This document shows positions 61,718 to 64,000 of a stretch of 64,000 bases of DNA, piece after piece. The DNA comes from Plantactinospora sp. BC1 (GTDB lineage: Bacteria > Actinomycetota > Actinomycetes > Mycobacteriales > Micromonosporaceae), in assembly GCF_003030345.1 (NCBI RefSeq), contig NZ_CP028158.1:5952001-6016000 (forward strand), written 5' to 3'. The position numbers and the translations under genes are program-made. Each line of letters starts with the position of its first letter. Position 1 is the stretch's first letter. Below the pieces are notes generated by a model. It had not been told where the DNA came from, searched no databases, and was given only the letters and a program-made list of their open reading frames with translations.

Positions 61718-62704
61718 ATGGCGGTGAACGGCCGATTCGACCGGCCCGGCTCGGAGATGTCCGTCGTTCCGGCCCAGGTCAGCAGGGAGAGCAACGCACC
61801 GGTCGAGGTGACCGTCGTCCTGCCCTGCTACAACGAGCAGGCGCACGTGCTGACGGAAATCGAGCGCATCTGCGCGGCAATGGACGCCAGCGGCCTCAAT
61901 TACGAATTGCTGGCGATCGACGACGCCTCCACAGACGACACGCTGGAGATCCTGCGCGGGGCGACCGGACGGTTTCCCCGGCTCCGGCTGCTGGCGTTCC
62001 ACCGCAACGGCGGTTCCGGCACGGCACGCCGGATCGGCACCGAACAGGCGCGTGGCGCCATCGTGGTGTGGACCGACGCGGACATGACCTATCCGAACGA
62101 GCGGATTCCCGAGTTCGTCCGGCTGCTGCTCCGGGACCCGCACGTCGACCAGGTCGTCGGCGCCCGTACGAGCGAGCAGGGCAGCCACAAGTTCCTCCGG
62201 GTACCGGCGAAGTGGCTCATCCGCAAGATCGCCGAGCGGCTGGCCGGCACCCGCATCCCCGACCTCAACTCCGGGCTGCGGGCCTTCCGCCGGGACGTGT
62301 CGCTGCCCTACCTCCGGCTGCTCCCGCCGGGGTTCTCCTGCGTCACCACGATCACGATGGCGTTCCTGCACAACCAGCACGACGTGCACTACGTGCCGAT
62401 CTCCTACGCCCGCCGGTCGGGTTCGTCGAAGTTCCACTTCGTCCGGGACGCCTACCGCTATCTCCTCCAGGTGCTCCGGATGGTGATGTACTTCAACCCG
62501 CTCAAGGTGCTGATGCCGCCGTCGTTGCTGCTGCTCACCGTCGGCTCCGGGAAGGTCGTCTACGACCTGGTCGCGCATCCGGTCCGGATCGCCACCAACA
62601 CGGTGCTGCTGCTCTGTGCCGGCCTGATCGTCGGTGCGGTGGCGCTGCTCGCCGACCTCATCGTGCGGTCCAGAATCGACTGGCCGCCCGGAAACCGCTC
62701 GTGA
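61718..62704 (+). CDS. Family 2 glycosyltransferase, polyprenyl-phosphate type
   Basis: A 328-residue protein with a GT-A domain: VTVVLPCYNEQAHV, AIDDASTDDTLEIL, WTDADMTYPNERIPEFV and the acceptor part LNSGLRAFRRDV. Two C-terminal hydrophobic helices follow (LLLLTVGSGKVVYDLV, TVLLLCAGLIVGAVALL). This matches dolichol-phosphate-mannose-synthase-like enzymes that load a sugar onto a polyprenyl phosphate at the membrane. The next gene, a membrane glycosyltransferase, would use that donor. ATG with AGGCGGG upstream; a GTGA overlap couples it to the next gene. Confidence 0.88.
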   Translation: MAVNGRFDRPGSEMSVVPAQVSRESNAPVEVTVVLPCYNEQAHVLTEIERICAAMDASGLNYELLAIDDASTDDTLEILRGATGRFPRLRLLAFHRNGGSGTARRIGTEQARGAIVVWTDADMTYPNERIPEFVRLLLRDPHVDQVVGARTSEQGSHKFLRVPAKWLIRKIAERLAGTRIPDLNSGLRAFRRDVSLPYLRLLPPGFSCVTTITMAFLHNQHDVHYVPISYARRSGSSKFHFVRDAYRYLLQVLRMVMYFNPLKVLMPPSLLLLTVGSGKVVYDLVAHPVRIATNTVLLLCAGLIVGAVALLADLIVRSRIDWPPGNRS

Positions 62705-64000
62705 CCGAAGCGGTGCCGACCGCCGCCGCGCTGCTCCGGGTCCGAGGCATCGGCCTGCGGGTCCGGGACACGGTGGCCCGGGTACGCGAGAGCAGGCCGG
62801 TGCCGTCGTCGTCCGGGCGCCCCGACGGGCCGGTCGACGACGCGTCCGGGCCGGACCCGGACCGGGTCGAGCGGCTGGGCCGGGCCGGTGTCGCCGCGAT
62901 CACCGGCATCGTCGCGCTGACCTGGTTTCCGCTGCTCGGCATGCCGTTCGGCGACAACCACCTGGGCCGGATCATCGGCCGGTACGCGCTGCACCTGCGC
63001 AACCTCCAGGAGCAGGGCATCCTCGGCTCGCACTTCGGTGCCGACTGGCTCCCGTACGCCTCGACGCCGTACGCGCACCACCCGCCGCTGCTCAACCTGC
63101 TCACCGCGCTGACCGGCCTGCTGCCCGGGGACGGTGAATACCAGGTGTGGCTGCCGGCGTACCTGCTGGCACTGCTGATCGTCCCGGCCGGCGCCGCCCT
63201 GCTACGCGGCCTCGGGCTGCGCTGGTCGGCCACCCTGCTGGCGCTCGGCCTGATGGTCGCCACCCCGTTCTACTGGATCTACAGCCCGCTGATGTTCGAC
63301 CTCGGGCCGATCCTGGCCCTCTCCGCGCTGGTGCTGCGGCTGCGCGCCCGCCCCGATCCGGCGCCCCGGCTCGTCGCCGCCGCCTGCGGTGCCGCGCTGC
63401 TCACCACCCTGGTCTCCTGGCCCGGTGTCGGGTTCGCCGCCGTACTCGGGCTGTGGCTGCTGGCGGCCCGTCGGGTCGACCGGGTGACGGTACTGGTCGG
63501 CGCGAGCATGCTGGCCGGGGTCGCGATCAGCCTCGCCTTCGTGGTCGGGGTGACCGGGATGGCGATGCTCGGCGGGCAGGCCGAGCTGCGCAGCACCGGT
63601 GGCGGCTACACGGTGCGGCAGTTCCTCCGCCGACAGTGGCACTACGCCTACGACCTGCTGCCGCTCTGGTACCTCGGCGCGCTGCCGGTCGGTGCGGTGG
63701 TCGGGCTGCTGGACCGGCGTACCCGGGTCTACCTGGCGATGGCGGTCGCCTTCACCGTCGCCTGGATGCTCGGGTTGAGCAACGGCGCCTACGTCCACTC
63801 GTACTGGTCCTATCCGGTGCTGGTGGTCGGACTGGTCGGCACCGGTGTGCTGCTGGACCGACTCGTCGGCCGGCTCACCGGCTCCGTCCCGGACGACGGC
63901 CTCGACGCACCGGTCCGGGAGGGTGACGCCGCGGGTACGCCGGAGGCGGTGCGCCGATTCGTCCGGACCAGGAGGTGGCTGGCCCGACGGCGGGTCCGGG
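62701..64000 (+). CDS. Integral membrane glycosyltransferase (ArnT/PMT-like), 3' end outside window
   Basis: From the GTG at 62701, which overlaps the previous stop, the frame stays open to the window end, at least 433 residues. An N-terminal cytoplasmic stretch is followed by a first helix (AGVAAITGIVALTWFPLLG) and the loop GMPFGDNHLGRIIGRYALHLRN, with an acidic residue where GT-C enzymes keep a catalytic Asp. Then come STPYAHHPPLLNLLTALTGLLPG and many further helices. It is a GT-C type enzyme that should move a sugar from a polyprenyl phosphate carrier to an acceptor outside the membrane. The acceptor is unknown. Confidence 0.75.
   Translation, partial: MTEAVPTAAALLRVRGIGLRVRDTVARVRESRPVPSSSGRPDGPVDDASGPDPDRVERLGRAGVAAITGIVALTWFPLLGMPFGDNHLGRIIGRYALHLRNLQEQGILGSHFGADWLPYASTPYAHHPPLLNLLTALTGLLPGDGEYQVWLPAYLLALLIVPAGAALLRGLGLRWSATLLALGLMVATPFYWIYSPLMFDLGPILALSALVLRLRARPDPAPRLVAAACGAALLTTLVSWPGVGFAAVLGLWLLAARRVDRVTVLVGASMLAGVAISLAFVVGVTGMAMLGGQAELRSTGGGYTVRQFLRRQWHYAYDLLPLWYLGALPVGAVVGLLDRRTRVYLAMAVAFTVAWMLGLSNGAYVHSYWSYPVLVVGLVGTGVLLDRLVGRLTGSVPDDGLDAPVREGDAAGTPEAVRRFVRTRRWLARRRVR

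Overview
The window is about 70% GC DNA with heavy use of GTG starts, many 4-base start/stop overlaps (ATGA, GTGA) and actinobacterial families: ECF42 sigma factors with DGPF partners, SARP/BTAD, LtrA, furA-katG and TIGR03083/TIGR03084-type proteins. A filamentous actinomycete is indicated. Micromonosporaceae is my guess from composition and gene content; no rRNA or other marker gene is present to settle it.

Layout. (1) 3-1097: end of a family 2 glycosyltransferase, cut by the window edge. (2) About 1.2-37.7 kb: an enediyne-type polyketide biosynthetic cluster. Its heart is a coupled minus-strand operon, 26219 to 14037, in the order UnbL (DUF1702), UnbV (FG-GAP/ASPIC), UnbU (membrane), PksE (KS-AT-ACP-KR-DH-PPTase), TEBC hot-dog thioesterase, flavin reductase and P450, followed by an SDR and a DinB/MDMPI protein. 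Around it lie an HsaA-like flavin monooxygenase, two MFS exporters, a DUF899 protein, an FAD monooxygenase, a second P450 coupled to an SgcF-type epoxide hydrolase, two AhpD-like proteins, a second UnbL paralogue, membrane proteins, a CopC-like protein, a small-subunit/GMC oxidoreductase pair, AraC and MerR regulators and an SgcJ-like NTF2 protein. The epoxide hydrolase, flavin reductase, GMC pair and SgcJ-like protein point to a nine-membered (C-1027/neocarzinostatin/sporolide-like) rather than a ten-membered core. This is an inference.

(3) About 38.7-44.1 kb: a compact cassette I cannot match to a described class. A divergent 64-residue Cys-rich peptide gene faces a coupled operon of membrane-anchored thioredoxin (CPAC), export ABC transporter and S26 signal-peptidase-like protease, followed by a SARP/NB-ARC regulator. 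A perfect 11-bp inverted repeat sits in the divergent promoter. It looks like a system that makes, exports, trims and oxidises a small disulfide-rich peptide. (4) 44.1-47.2 kb: katG and furA in the classic order. (5) 47.3-48.8 kb: two coupled, mutually related secreted proteins of unknown function. (6) 49-54 kb: LtrA, a second ECF42/DGPF module, an S51 peptidase and a DUF998 protein.

(7) 54.3-60.4 kb: a scarred stretch. It holds a GPP34 fragment, a secreted subtilisin, a truncated IS5-type transposase fused to a truncated TauE/SafE fragment, a frameshifted membrane-anchored gene, and a frameshifted AbiEi/DUF559-type gene flanked by two 60-bp palindromic repeats. (8) 60.5-64 kb: an aldo/keto reductase, a polyprenyl-phosphate-type glycosyltransferase and the beginning of an integral membrane glycosyltransferase cut by the window edge. 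No tRNA, rRNA, CRISPR array or intact insertion sequence was seen.
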